A stretch of 64,000 bases of DNA from Streptomyces alfalfae (GCF_004127445.1 NZ_QEXM01000038.1:248001-312000); one strand, 5' to 3'. Numbered from the stretch's first letter, positions 41,341 through 50,076 are shown. Notes: a model not told the origin generated them from the letters alone. Program-made: numbers and translations.

Positions 41341-41865
41341 GATTCCAACGCCCCACCAAGAACAAGGCCCCCCACCAAGACCAAGCTCCCAGCAAGCCGC
41401 CCCAACACCTCAATACGCCCACACGCCAACACCGCAACGCCCCCGCACTCGTCCCGGATTGCGTCGCTCCGCCCTGTTGACCGCCCGGGGCGAACGATGC
41501 TTGAGTGACACGGCGGGAGAAAGCGCTTGCTATAACCGTCGTCCCACCCGTGGAGGCCCCTGGGCACACCCAGCCCCCGTCGTGCCGCCACCGCACGCGC
41601 GCCCCCGGCGAACCGCCGCGGCCGTGCGGGCATGAGCGCCAGTCGCCCGCAATTCCGCCGCCGATCTGCCGGGCAGCGCCCTGATAGCTGCTGCCGCCAC
41701 CCTGTGCGCCACGTTCCTGTGGATGCTGCCGCTGCTGGCTCCGCTGCTGGGGGGACCGCCGGCTCTCACGGTGACGGCCGTGGAAATGCGTATCGCCCCT
41801 TCGCCCGAGGACAACTGACGCCGCCGCGGCCGCGGCCGGATCACCACCCATCTGGAGGGTCTGTC
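41341..41865. other. gene-poor stretch before the cupin gene
   Basis: 525 bases without a gene I can support. The left part (41341-41440) is Ala/Pro/Asn/Lys low-complexity. A hydrophobic stretch is encoded at about 41655-41818 on the plus strand (LIAAAATLCATFLWMLPLLAPLL, shown here in part), but it lacks a start codon and follows a stop, so it may be the remains of a small membrane-protein gene. The promoter of the cupin gene must lie near 41830. Confidence 0.4.
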
Positions 41866-42633
41866 ATGGTGAGCGTTCCACCGTCACTGCCGGGGGCCGT
41901 CGGCCTGTCGCATCTGAGCGCCTACCCGTGGGAGGCGGCCGACGGCGTCTGCGGCGGCAGTCCCCACCTGCACCTCGTGTGCACCGAGGCGTACGTCGTC
42001 ACCGGCGGGCGCGGCGCCGTGCAGACCCTCGGCCCCGACGGCTACCGAGACATCCCGCTGGCGGAGGGCTCCGTGGCCTGGTTCACGCCGGGCACCGTGC
42101 ACCGCATGGTGCAGGGCGGCGAGCTGCGGATCACCGTCCTGATGCAGAACGACGGCCTGCCCGAGGCCGGGGACGCGGTCTTCACCTTCCCGCCCGCCGT
42201 CCTCGCCGATCCCGAGTGGTACGCGTCCGAGGCGCGGCTGCCGGCCAGGAGCGGCCCGGGGGCGGAGCGGGCCGCGCGCAGGCGACGGGACCTGGCGGTC
42301 GAGGGGTATCTGCCGCTGCGGGAGGCGCTCCAGGCGGGGGACGACGGCCCGTTCCTGGCGTTCCAGCGGGCCGCGGCGCGACTGGTCAGGGACAAGGTGC
42401 CGGGCTGGCGCGAGCTGTGGCGGTCCGGCGCGCTGGCCGCGGCGGAGCGCACCGGCGCCCAGCTCGACGCGCTGGAGGCGGGCAGCGCGGCCCACCTCAC
42501 CGGGGCAGGCTCCTACGACATGGTTCCCGTACGCCGTGGCGGCTACGGCATGTGCGGCCGCAGGGACGAGTACGAGCCAGGTCTGCGGGCCGCGTCCACG
42601 TGGCCGGACGCGTCCCGCCGGCCGCACGCCTGA
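41866..42633 (+). CDS. cupin-domain protein
   Basis: 255 residues from ATG at 41866, with GGAGGG upstream. The cupin core is HLHLVCTEAYVVTGGRGAVQTL (first motif with His/Glu) and EGSVAWFTPGTVHRMVQGGELRITVLMQ (second motif with His), the typical metal site of small-molecule cupins. C-terminal residues include a long helical stretch (RAARRRRDLAVEGYLPLREALQAGDDG) and a CGRRDEYEP tail. Cupin proteins of this kind are sugar or keto-acid enzymes or binding proteins; substrate unknown. It stands alone, convergent with gdhA. Confidence 0.7.
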   Translation: MVSVPPSLPGAVGLSHLSAYPWEAADGVCGGSPHLHLVCTEAYVVTGGRGAVQTLGPDGYRDIPLAEGSVAWFTPGTVHRMVQGGELRITVLMQNDGLPEAGDAVFTFPPAVLADPEWYASEARLPARSGPGAERAARRRRDLAVEGYLPLREALQAGDDGPFLAFQRAAARLVRDKVPGWRELWRSGALAAAERTGAQLDALEAGSAAHLTGAGSYDMVPVRRGGYGMCGRRDEYEPGLRAASTWPDASRRPHA

Positions 42634-42666
42634 CGGGGTGCGGCCGGCCGGAATGAGGCGGGACCG

Positions 42667-44055
42667 TCAGATCACGCCCTGGGCCAGCATCGCGTCCGCG
42701 ACCCGCTCGAAGCCCGCGATGTTGGCGCCCGTGACGTAGTCGCCGGGGGAGCCGTAGCGCTCGGCGGTCTCGTGGCACGTGGTGTGGATGTCGTTCATGA
42801 TGTGCGTCAGCTCCTCCTCGACCCGGTCCGCCGTCCACGACGTACGGGCGTGGTTCTGCGCCATCTCCAGGGCGCTGACCGCGACGCCGCCCGCGTTGGC
42901 CGCCTTGCCGGGGCCGAAGGCGACGCCGGCCTCCTGGAACAGGCGCACCGCCTCGGGGGTCGACGGCATGTTGGCGCCCTCGGATACCGCCTTCACTCCG
43001 TTGCGGATGAGCGTGGCGGCGTCGGAGCCGTCCAGTTCGTTCTGCGTGGCCGACGGCAGCGCGATGTCGGCGGGGACGTCCCAGACCCGCCCGCCGGGCA
43101 CGAAGCGGGCCGAGGAGCCCCGGCGCTCGGCGTAGGTGTCGACGCGCCCGCGCTCGACCTCCTTGACCTGCTTGAGGAGGTCGAGGTCGATGCCCTTCTC
43201 GTCCACCACGTAGCCGGACGAGTCCGAGCAGGTCACGGCGTTGGCGCCGAGGGCGGCGAGCTTCTGGATGGTGTAGATGGCGACGTTGCCGGAGCCGGAG
43301 ACGACGGCCGTGCGGCCCTCCAGATCCTCGCCGCGCTCGCGCAGCATCGCCGCCGCGAACAGGACGTTGCCGTAGCCGGTGGCTTCCGGACGGATCAGGG
43401 AACCGCCCCAGCCCTGGCCCTTGCCGGTGAGGACACCGGCCTCCCAGCGGTTGGTGATGCGCCGGTACTGGCCGAAGAGGTAGCCGATCTCGCGCCCGCC
43501 GACGCCGATGTCACCCGCGGGGACGTCCGTGTGCTCGCCGATGTGCCGGTACAGCTCCGTCATGAACGACTGGCAGAACCGCATGACCTCCGCGTCGCTG
43601 CGGCCGTGCGGCTCGAAGTCGCTGCCGCCCTTGCCGCCGCCGATGCCGAGGCCGGTCAGCGCGTTCTTGAAGATCTGCTCGAAGCCCAGGAACTTGATGA
43701 CACCGAGGTTCACCGACGGGTGGAAGCGCAGACCGCCCTTGTAGGGGCCGAGCGCGCTGTTGAACTCCACCCGGAAACCGCGGTTCACGTGGACGCGACC
43801 CCGGTCGTCCTGCCACGGCACCCGGAAGAGGACCTGCCGCTCGGGCTCGCACAGCCGCTCGATCAGGCCGGGCTCGGCGTACTCCGGGCGGGCGGCGAGG
43901 ACCGGCTCCAACGTCTCCAGGACCTCGTGCACGGCCTGGAGGAACTCGGGCTGGGCCGGGTTACGGTGTTCGATCTCCGAGAGCAGCTGCGCGAGCGTGG
44001 ACTTCGAATCGGGTCGAGTGGTCAAAAAAGGAGGCCTTTCTGGCACGGCTGGCAC
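42667..44055 (-). CDS. gdhA: NADP-specific glutamate dehydrogenase
   Basis: 462 residues from GTG at 44055; a TTG at 44025 would give the usual family opening MTTRPDSKSTLAQLL and has AGAAAGG upstream, so it may be the real start. Family marks: FRVEFNSALGPYKGGLRFHPSVNLGVIKFLGFEQIFKNALTGLGIGGGKGGSDF (shown here in part; PYKGGLRFHP and GGGKGG are the glutamate/2-oxoglutarate site), VVSGSGNVAIY nucleotide fold, and PEATGYG. It makes glutamate from 2-oxoglutarate and ammonium. A GlnR-type box lies 74 bp before the longer start. Confidence 0.93.
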   Translation of the reverse strand: MPAVPERPPFLTTRPDSKSTLAQLLSEIEHRNPAQPEFLQAVHEVLETLEPVLAARPEYAEPGLIERLCEPERQVLFRVPWQDDRGRVHVNRGFRVEFNSALGPYKGGLRFHPSVNLGVIKFLGFEQIFKNALTGLGIGGGKGGSDFEPHGRSDAEVMRFCQSFMTELYRHIGEHTDVPAGDIGVGGREIGYLFGQYRRITNRWEAGVLTGKGQGWGGSLIRPEATGYGNVLFAAAMLRERGEDLEGRTAVVSGSGNVAIYTIQKLAALGANAVTCSDSSGYVVDEKGIDLDLLKQVKEVERGRVDTYAERRGSSARFVPGGRVWDVPADIALPSATQNELDGSDAATLIRNGVKAVSEGANMPSTPEAVRLFQEAGVAFGPGKAANAGGVAVSALEMAQNHARTSWTADRVEEELTHIMNDIHTTCHETAERYGSPGDYVTGANIAGFERVADAMLAQGVI

Positions 44056-44128
44056 CGGCGATCCGGTACAGGGCGCGGCTCACCGCGGTACAGCCCGTAG
44101 GGACGCTCGGCGCCGTTGCCGTGCGCGG

Positions 44129-44155
44129 GACACTCAAGTGTTACGCGCATGTAAA
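44129..44155. promoter_or_regulatory. candidate GlnR box upstream of gdhA
   Basis: GACAC-N6-GTTAC-N6-GTAAA on the plus strand (or TTTAC-N6-GTAAC-N6-GTGTC on the minus strand) gives three 5-base words at exact 11-bp spacing. Streptomyces GlnR boxes are runs of GTNAC and GAAAC words with 6-base gaps, and gdhA is a known target. Some words deviate from consensus. Confidence 0.5.
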
Positions 44156-44226
44156 CATACGGACCGCTGTTCGGGTCCAGAGTACGACCACTATGCGAGA
44201 CCGGACCGCACGGCTGCGGCCGGGCG

Positions 44227-44865
44227 TCAGGGCGAGGTGGTCCAGCGCGGAGCGGTCCGGGCCCAGCGCGATTCCCAGTCGGCCAGGTTGTGCCGGTGCA
44301 GGCTCAGCGCGGCGACGCCGTAGACGGCGGCGCCCGCGACGGCGACGGCCAGGAAGGCGATGACCGCCCAGCCCATGGCACGGCTGCGGATCTCGTCGGC
44401 GGCCATGGGCGCCCCGGTCAGCGCTCCCCGGGCGTCAACCCAGACGTCGACCGTGCTGCCCCGGCTCAGCCCCGGCAGGACGTCGGTCTCGGCGGTGCGG
44501 GTCTCTCCGCCGGGAGCGGTGTAGCGGACGGGGACCGGGTAGCGGGCCTTCTTCGCCTCGTCGGAGCCGGGCTCCGGGTGGCGCGGGGAGTCATGGGTGA
44601 GGGTGGCGACCAGGAGGTGCCGGGTCTGCTCCTGCTCCTCGGCGACGGCGCGGTAGCGGGCGCGGGCGGCGTCCCCGGCGGAGAACGCGGCGGCCAGCCC
44701 CAGTACGGGCGCGAGCAGCAGCAGGGCCAGCGCGGTCCAGCCCTGGATGCGGTCGGTGCGCCTGCGCAGCGGGTTGTGCCGCCACCGCCACAGTGACAGG
44801 GGGTGCACCGGCTCGTGCCGCCCCGCAGAGGGGGACGGCTGCTCGGAGGGCATGACGCCGGACAC
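44227..44865 (-). CDS. Rv1733c-like membrane protein
   Basis: 212 residues from GTG at 44865 with GGAAGGGG upstream. A short N-terminal tail ends in LSLWRWRHNPLRRRTDRIQGW, then a first membrane segment (TALALLLLAPVLGLAAAFSAG) and, near the C-terminus, a second (MGWAVIAFLAVAVAGAAVYGVAAL); between them is a ~100-residue extracytoplasmic loop with VRYTAPGGETRTAETDVLPGLSRGS. This matches Rv1733c of Mycobacterium tuberculosis (a DosR-regulon membrane protein) in layout and in the WRWRxNPLRRR signature. Its role is unknown. It lies among DksA-like and actin-like genes upstream. Confidence 0.8.
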   Translation of the reverse strand: MSGVMPSEQPSPSAGRHEPVHPLSLWRWRHNPLRRRTDRIQGWTALALLLLAPVLGLAAAFSAGDAARARYRAVAEEQEQTRHLLVATLTHDSPRHPEPGSDEAKKARYPVPVRYTAPGGETRTAETDVLPGLSRGSTVDVWVDARGALTGAPMAADEIRSRAMGWAVIAFLAVAVAGAAVYGVAALSLHRHNLADWESRWARTAPRWTTSP

Positions 44866-45008
44866 GGTGGTTCCCCTTCCGGTGACGGGATGGCGCGGTG
44901 ACGGGACAGAGAGCCGGCGGAAGTGCCGGTGGGCGGCGACTGGGCGGATACGTCGGGGAGGGCCACGGGCCGGTGGAACGGCACCGGCCCGTGGCGGTGG
45001 GGACGGGC

Positions 45009-45842
45009 TCAGCGGGACAGCGGGCCGTAGCCGGGCGGGGACGCCGTGCCGTGCGAGGGGTGGGAGTGCGCGGCACGCAGGATCTTCGCCGCGCCGCGGA
45101 CGGCGGCGGTGTGCGGCGCGGCGACGGCCCGAAGGGGCGCCTGGAGGCCGGTGATGAGCCGCCGGGCGATGTCGGGCCGCAGGGCGCCGCCCCCGGCCAG
45201 CAGGGCGCCCCGGCTCAGCGCGTCCGCCGTGACCGGCGTGAGGTCCTGGCGGAGCATCGACGTGATCATGGTCGTGACGGCCTCGCCGATCTCCGCCGAG
45301 GTGTGGGCGCCGGCCAGGTCGGCGGTGCCCAGAGCGGTGCGGCGGGCGTCGAAGACGTCGCCGTCCACCAGCAGGACGACCTCGGTGAGGTGGGCGCCGA
45401 TGTCCACCACGAGCAGCGGGCGTTCGAGGTCGGCGTCCGCCGCCAGCGCGATCGCGCGTGCGGCGGGCACGGTGATCACCGAGCGCGGACGCAGCACCTG
45501 CACCGCTGCGCGGGCGCGCTCACGGTAGAGGGGACCGTCGAGGACGGGCGTGGTGACGACCACCAGGGGCCGGGAGAGGCGGTGCAGGCGGTCACCCAGC
45601 AGGCGGTCCAGCATCCGCGCCGCCCCGGGCACGTCCACGATCGCGCCGCGCTGGATCGGGTAAGCCGCCCCGGCCCCGGGGAAAGTGATCGTGGGCACGT
45701 CGAGTATCGCCTTGCGGCCGGCGATCCAGGCGCGGGTGCGGGCGCTGCCCATGTCGAGGGCCAGCCCGCAGCACTGCCGGCACAGCGGCCAGGGCCGGTG
45801 CCTTTCCAGGAAGGTGGGACGGCCCCGGCGGACGGCGCTCAC
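45009..45842 (-). CDS. actin/Hsp70-fold protein (MreB-like)
   Basis: 277 residues from GTG at 45842, overlapping the DksA-like stop by 4 bases, with GGGAGG upstream. The actin-fold nucleotide motifs are LALDMGSARTRAWIAGRK (phosphate 1), LLVVDIGAHLTEVVLLVDG (phosphate 2) and LLAGGGALRPDIARRLI (adenosine). It is shorter than MreB and lacks membrane-insertion segments I can see; the N-terminus has a CRQCCG motif. It might polymerise or be a regulatory ATPase. The company of DksA-like zinc proteins is unusual and suggests a stress-linked role. Confidence 0.8.
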   Translation of the reverse strand: MSAVRRGRPTFLERHRPWPLCRQCCGLALDMGSARTRAWIAGRKAILDVPTITFPGAGAAYPIQRGAIVDVPGAARMLDRLLGDRLHRLSRPLVVVTTPVLDGPLYRERARAAVQVLRPRSVITVPAARAIALAADADLERPLLVVDIGAHLTEVVLLVDGDVFDARRTALGTADLAGAHTSAEIGEAVTTMITSMLRQDLTPVTADALSRGALLAGGGALRPDIARRLITGLQAPLRAVAAPHTAAVRGAAKILRAAHSHPSHGTASPPGYGPLSR

Positions 45843-46213
45843 GGCTGCGCCTCCCGTACGTGCTGGCACCGTCCGCAGTAGCGGGCCTGCGGCACGATCA
45901 TCAGGCGCTCGCGCTCCACGGGGCGGCGGCACAGGTGGCAGGCGCCGTAGCGGCCCTCGGCGATGCGCCGCAGCGCCGCCTCGACGTCGGCGAGGACCAT
46001 GCGGGCGGAGGCGGCGAGCTTGTCCCGCACCTCGGCCCGCGCCGCGGACTGCCGGTGGGCGCCGGCCCGGGGGGGCGCGTCGATCTTCCGCAGCTGCTCC
46101 CGGCGGAAGAGCAGCTGTTCGCGCAGGTTCTCCTGCAGTGCGGCGAGGTCTTCGGGCGGCAGGTGCGCGGCTCGGTCGCCGATGGTCTGATGGTTCACCA
46201 CTTCACCCCTCAT
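45839..46213 (-). CDS. TraR/DksA family zinc-finger protein
   Basis: 124 residues with ATG at 46213; a GTG at 46198 has a better ribosome binding site (AGGGGTG) and may be used. Coiled-coil region LQENLREQLLFRREQLRKID, then the four-Cys zinc finger in YGACHLCRRPVERERLMIVPQARYCGRCQ (C-x2-C and C-x2-C). DksA-type proteins bind RNA polymerase through its secondary channel in stringent response; actinobacterial short forms are less well known. Coupled to the actin-fold gene downstream. Confidence 0.85.
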   Translation of the reverse strand: MRGEVVNHQTIGDRAAHLPPEDLAALQENLREQLLFRREQLRKIDAPPRAGAHRQSAARAEVRDKLAASARMVLADVEAALRRIAEGRYGACHLCRRPVERERLMIVPQARYCGRCQHVREAQP

Positions 46214-46256
46214 GCAGGGCGGGAAACGAAGGCGGGACGGTGGGCCGGCGGCCGGG

Positions 46257-46586
46257 TCAGGCCGAGGCGCGGCGCTGGCAGGTGACGCAGTACCGGGTGT
46301 AGGGCAGGATCTCCAGGCGCTCGGCGGGGACAGGCGCGGAGCAGCCGAGGCAGGCGCCGTAGGAGCCGTCGTCGATGCGGGCGAACGCCTCGTCGATCTC
46401 CTTGAGGACCCGGCCGATCGCCTCCGCCTGAGCGGACATCAGATGGTCCTCCGCGCTCTGGCCGGTCTCGTCGAGCGCCCGCAACTGCGCCAGGCGGCTG
46501 CTACGGGCGTGTTCGAGGCGCTGGCGCGCGTCGTGGGCGGTCAGCCCCGCGGAACGGGAGCCGGTGCGGGAGGTGTCGAGGGTCAC
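46257..46586 (-). CDS. second TraR/DksA family zinc-finger protein
   Basis: 109 residues from GTG at 46586 with GGAAGGA upstream; the longer frame is unsupported. Helical stretch DARQRLEHARSSRLAQLRALDE, then the Cys4 finger YGACLGCSAPVPAERLEILPYTRYCVTCQRR. It resembles its neighbour (43 bp downstream) closely enough to be a tandem duplicate that has diverged. First gene of the apparent operon DksA-DksA-actin-like, with Rv1733c-like and gdhA following on the same strand. Confidence 0.85.
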   Translation of the reverse strand: MTLDTSRTGSRSAGLTAHDARQRLEHARSSRLAQLRALDETGQSAEDHLMSAQAEAIGRVLKEIDEAFARIDDGSYGACLGCSAPVPAERLEILPYTRYCVTCQRRASA

Positions 46587-46984
46587 GGGAGGGTCCTTCC
46601 TACGGGCCGCGGGGCGCGGTGACGGGCCCCAGGGCGCAGCGATGGCCGCCCGGTACGGACGAACGCTCGGCGGACCCCGAGCGCCGGCCGTACCGGGCGG
46701 CCTGATCACCTCCGACTCTGCTCCTCGCCGCGCCCGAATCCCATCGGGCGCAGGCCCCATTGACCGGGGGGCGCGATACCCATGAGCGGCCGTAAGAGAT
46801 CCCTGAACGCCTCGGATATGGTGATCTCAGGCCCTCGACGGCGCACAGACCGCAGGGCAGCATGGGCCCCGAAAGGCGTGAATCGAAGGCTCGGCGCTCC
46901 GCGCCACGCAGCGTGCGCCACCCATCGGCCGGAGCGGAGCACGGCCGCCCCCTACGCACCCCCCTACGCAGAGGAGCTGTCCCG
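46587..46984. other. divergent control region for DksA-like and sensor-kinase genes
   Basis: 398 bases without a supportable gene. Just before the kinase start a tandem CCCCTACGCA is repeated (about 46951-46974) next to GAGGAG, its ribosome binding site. I looked for a DosR-type palindrome (GGGAC...GTCCC) and did not find a good one. An AT-richer ATATGGTGATCTC patch near 46815 could hold a promoter. Confidence 0.35.
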
Positions 46985-48187
46985 GTGTCACTGTTCGGGC
47001 GGATCTTCGGGCTCAACGCCCTGGTCCTCGGCGCCGCGACGGCGCTGCTGCTGTGGGCGCCGGTCACCGTCTCCGTACCGGTGCTGCTGACCGAGGCGTT
47101 CATCCTGGTGGGCGGCCTCGCCGTCATGCTCGTCGCCAACGCCGCCCTGCTGCGCTGGGGCCTGGCCCCGCTGGGCCGGCTGACGAAGCTGATGACCACC
47201 GTCGACCTGCTGCGCCCCGGGCAGCGGCTGCCCGTGCCCGGCGCGGGTGGTGGCAGCGAGGTGAGCGAGCTGATCCGCACCTTCAACGCCATGCTCGACC
47301 GCCTCGAGCACGAGCGGGCCACCTCCAGCGCGCGGGCGCTGCTCGCCCAGGAGGCCGAACGGCGCCGCATCGCCCAGGAGCTGCACGACGAGGTCGGGCA
47401 GAGCATGACCGCGATCCTGCTGGTCCTCAAGCGGGCCGCGGACGACGCCCAGGAGCCGCTGCGCGGGGAACTGCACCAGGCCCAGGAGATCACCCGGGAC
47501 AGCCTGGACGAAGTCCGCCGTCTCGTGCGCCGCCTGCGCCCCGGTGTCCTGGACGACCTCGGGCTCATCAGCGCGCTGACCTCGCTCACGCAGGACTTCG
47601 CCACCCACGCCGGGCTCTACGTGGCGCGCCGCTTCGACACCGACCTGCCCGCCCTCGCCCCGGAGACCGAGCTGGTCCTCTACCGGGTGGCGCAGGAGAG
47701 CCTGACGAACGCGGCCCGTCACGCCGAGGCGAGCCGCGTCGAGGTGAGCCTGCGGCGTGTCGGGGACGCGGTGGAGCTGGAGATCGCCGACGACGGCCGC
47801 GGCATCGAAGCCGCGTGCGAGGGCGCAGGGATTCGCGGCATGCGCGAACGGGCCCTGCTGGCCGAAGCCACCTTGGACCTCACCTCCCGGCCCGGCTCCG
47901 GCACCCGCATCCGCCTCACCGCCCCACTCCCGGCAAGCGGCCGCCCCGCCCCGGCACATGACACCGCGGCCCGGGACGGCCTCCCGACCCCGGGAAGTGG
48001 CTACTCGGCCCCGGGGAGTGGCTTGGACGCCCCCGAGAGTGGCACCCCGGCTCCGGTAGGTGGCACCCCGGCCCAGGGAAGCGGCCACCAGTCCCCCGAA
48101 AGCGTCACGCCGCTGCCGGCGGCGGAAGGTGTCGGCCTTTCGCTGCCGGAAGGTTTCGCCCCTCCGCCTAGAAAGTCCCTTTCATGA
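46985..48187 (+). CDS. sensor histidine kinase (HAMP, HisKA_3)
   Basis: 400 residues from GTG at 46985 with GAGGAG upstream. Two membrane segments (residues 5-30 and 33-55) with almost no external loop, then HAMP (LLRWGLAPLGRLTKLMTTVDLL), dimerisation with phospho-His in RRIAQELHDEVGQSMTAILLVL (NarL-type HisKA_3), and the ATPase with NAARHAEASRVEVSLRR and IADDGRGIEAACEGAGIRGMRERA. After about residue 315 comes a Pro/Ser/Gly-rich tail of imperfect PGSG/PESG/APVGG repeats of unknown role. It phosphorylates the NarL-type regulator encoded next (4-base overlap). The missing large sensor loop suggests membrane or intracellular sensing. Confidence 0.9.
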   Translation: MSLFGRIFGLNALVLGAATALLLWAPVTVSVPVLLTEAFILVGGLAVMLVANAALLRWGLAPLGRLTKLMTTVDLLRPGQRLPVPGAGGGSEVSELIRTFNAMLDRLEHERATSSARALLAQEAERRRIAQELHDEVGQSMTAILLVLKRAADDAQEPLRGELHQAQEITRDSLDEVRRLVRRLRPGVLDDLGLISALTSLTQDFATHAGLYVARRFDTDLPALAPETELVLYRVAQESLTNAARHAEASRVEVSLRRVGDAVELEIADDGRGIEAACEGAGIRGMRERALLAEATLDLTSRPGSGTRIRLTAPLPASGRPAPAHDTAARDGLPTPGSGYSAPGSGLDAPESGTPAPVGGTPAQGSGHQSPESVTPLPAAEGVGLSLPEGFAPPPRKSLS

Positions 48188-48894
48188 CCGACCCGGCCCA
48201 GCCCCCTGAACCCACCGCGTCGTCGGCGTCCTCCGACGACGCCGTGCGGCCGATCCGTATCCTGCTCACCGACGACCACGCCCTCGTACGCCGTGGGGTC
48301 CGTCTGATCCTCGACCGGGAGCCCGATCTCCAGGTCGTCGCCGAGGCCGGAGACGGTGCCGAGGCCATCGAGGCGGCCCGCGGCCATGACATCGACCTGG
48401 CCGTCATGGACATCGCCATGCCGCGCCTGACCGGCCTGCAGGCAACCCGCGAACTGGTGGCGCTCAAGCCGGGCCTGCGCGTCCTGATGCTGACCATGCA
48501 CGACAACGAGCAGTACTTGTTCCAGGCGCTCAAGGCCGGCGCGTGCGGCTACGTGCTGAAGTCGGTCGCCGACCGCGACCTGGTCGCCGCCTGCCGGGCC
48601 GCCATGCGCAACGAGCCGTTCCTCTACCCCGGCGCGGTCACCGCCCTGATCCGCAGCTATCTGGAGCGGGTCAGGCACGGCGAGGAGAACCCCGATCAGC
48701 TCCTCACCCCGCGCGAGGAGGAGGTCCTCAAACTCGTCGCCGAGGGCCACTCCTCCAAGGACATCGCCGAGATGCTCTTCATCAGCATCAAGACCGTGCA
48801 CCGCCACCGGGCCAACCTGCTGCACAAACTCGGCCTGCGCGACCGCCTCGAACTGACCCGCTACGCGATCCGCGCCGGCCTCATCGAGCCCTGA
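48184..48894 (+). CDS. NarL/LuxR-type response regulator
   Basis: 236 residues; ATG in an ATGA overlap with the kinase. Receiver domain: RILLTDDHALVRRGVRLIL (acidic pair DD), phospho-Asp in LAVMDIAMPR, conserved Thr and Lys (LMLTMHD, YVLKSVADRD). The C-terminal LuxR helix-turn-helix is LTPREEEVLKLVAEGHSSKDIAEMLFISIKTVHRHRANLLHKL. An Ala/Pro/Ser-rich linker opens the protein (1-22). Together with the kinase it should control genes in response to an unknown signal; the divergent DksA-actin-Rv1733c group is a plausible target set. Confidence 0.93.
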   Translation: MTDPAQPPEPTASSASSDDAVRPIRILLTDDHALVRRGVRLILDREPDLQVVAEAGDGAEAIEAARGHDIDLAVMDIAMPRLTGLQATRELVALKPGLRVLMLTMHDNEQYLFQALKAGACGYVLKSVADRDLVAACRAAMRNEPFLYPGAVTALIRSYLERVRHGEENPDQLLTPREEEVLKLVAEGHSSKDIAEMLFISIKTVHRHRANLLHKLGLRDRLELTRYAIRAGLIEP

Positions 48895-48963
48895 GCCCCT
48901 GAGACCTCGAACCCCTGAGACCTTGAGCCTGGGCCCGGGCGGCCCGGCGCGGTGCGCCCGCTC

Positions 48964-50076
48964 CTAGTCGGTGTCGGTCGCCGCCAGGACGGCGAGCCGG
49001 CGGCGGTCGGGGGAGAGGGCTGCCAGGCCGTAGGAAGAGCCGACGTCGTCGTGGAACCACTCCGTGCCGGCCTGGAAGTGGAACCACGTGCTCTGCCGGG
49101 CCCGGCGCTGCACCTCCTCCGCGCTCGCGCCCGCCGGGGCGCCGCTGAGCCCTGCGAGCGAACGCCACGTCCACAGCCGGCCGTAGGCCGCGTGCACGCC
49201 CGAGCCGCCGAAGCCGCCCATCGAGGCGGTGGCGAAGAGCAGGCGCCAGACGTCGCCCAGAGGGCGGACGGCGATCTCGAAGCGGTCCGTGGGGCCGAGC
49301 CCGTCGAGGCAGGCCATGGGCAGGGCCGGCAGCAGCGCGGGCACCCGTTCGGGCGCCAGGGCCTCGTCCGGCTCGAAGACCCAGGCGCCGCAGTCACCCC
49401 AGTCGCCCGCCTGCGCGGCGGCGGTGATGCTCTCGTGGACGTGCGTGGTGGCGAGGTCCCGGAGGGACGATCGCGGGGAGGTGCGGGGCACCGGCGGGTC
49501 GACCCGCCTCTCGGCGGAGAGCCCGCCGGGCATCCCGCTCGCGGAGCCGTGGACTGAGCGGCTCGGGAAGCGGGCGCCGGCCTCGAAGTCGCGGCGCTGG
49601 TCCGGGAGCCAGGCCAGCGCGTGCCCGCCGGGCCGCACGACCGGCCAGGAGCGCAGCTGCGGGAAGGACGCGATGTCCACGCCACGCAGCACCAGCTCGT
49701 GGAAGAGGCAGGCGCGCAGCTCGTCGAGGCCGTCCGACCGGGGGCGGTCGAAGACGACCGTTGCCAGGTCGGTGGCCTCGTGGTGCTCGGCGAGGAGCGA
49801 GGCGATGAAGCGCGGCGTGCAGCCGTTGCCGGGCGGACGCTTCTCGGCCAGGAGCCGGAGCAGTTGCGCCAGGCTGTCGCGGCCGGGGGTGAGGGCGAGT
49901 ACCCGTACCACGTGGGCGAGTCGGCGCTCGTGCTCCCGCACCAGCTCGGCGGCGGACTCGTACTGGTCGGCCAGCCGTGACGCGAGGTCGCGCAGATACG
50001 CGGTGTCGCCGTGCGCGGCGCGCTGCTCGGCCCGGGACCGTGTGCGGTGGCCGGGATCGTCCGGGGCGTCTTCCAT
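48964..50076 (-). CDS. unknown protein (possibly DUF6183)
   Basis: 370 residues from ATG at 50076. No catalytic motif recognised. It opens with helical RAEQRAAHGDTAYLRDLASRLADQYESAAELVREHERRLAHVVRVLAL and continues with LFHELVLRGVDIASFPQLRSWPVVRPGGHALAWLP. The middle shows WGDCGAWVFEPDEALAPERVPALLPALPMACLDGLG and the C-terminal part TWFHFQAGTEWFHDDVGSSYGLAALSPD (quoted in pieces). The ELRA-x-x-x-HELVLRG block suggests the Streptomyces DUF6183 group, from memory. Cytoplasmic, same strand as the downstream-lying DksA locus but separated by the two-component pair. Confidence 0.6.
   Translation of the reverse strand: MEDAPDDPGHRTRSRAEQRAAHGDTAYLRDLASRLADQYESAAELVREHERRLAHVVRVLALTPGRDSLAQLLRLLAEKRPPGNGCTPRFIASLLAEHHEATDLATVVFDRPRSDGLDELRACLFHELVLRGVDIASFPQLRSWPVVRPGGHALAWLPDQRRDFEAGARFPSRSVHGSASGMPGGLSAERRVDPPVPRTSPRSSLRDLATTHVHESITAAAQAGDWGDCGAWVFEPDEALAPERVPALLPALPMACLDGLGPTDRFEIAVRPLGDVWRLLFATASMGGFGGSGVHAAYGRLWTWRSLAGLSGAPAGASAEEVQRRARQSTWFHFQAGTEWFHDDVGSSYGLAALSPDRRRLAVLAATDTD

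Noticed and set aside
40652..41851. 399-codon minus-strand frame across the repeat array
   Set aside because: Its repetitive Arg/Gly/Pro sequence follows from the DNA repeats and no start or homology supports it.
38803..42000. Integrative element attached to the tRNA gene
   Set aside because: No integrase, excisionase or direct repeat of the tRNA 3' end was seen on either side.
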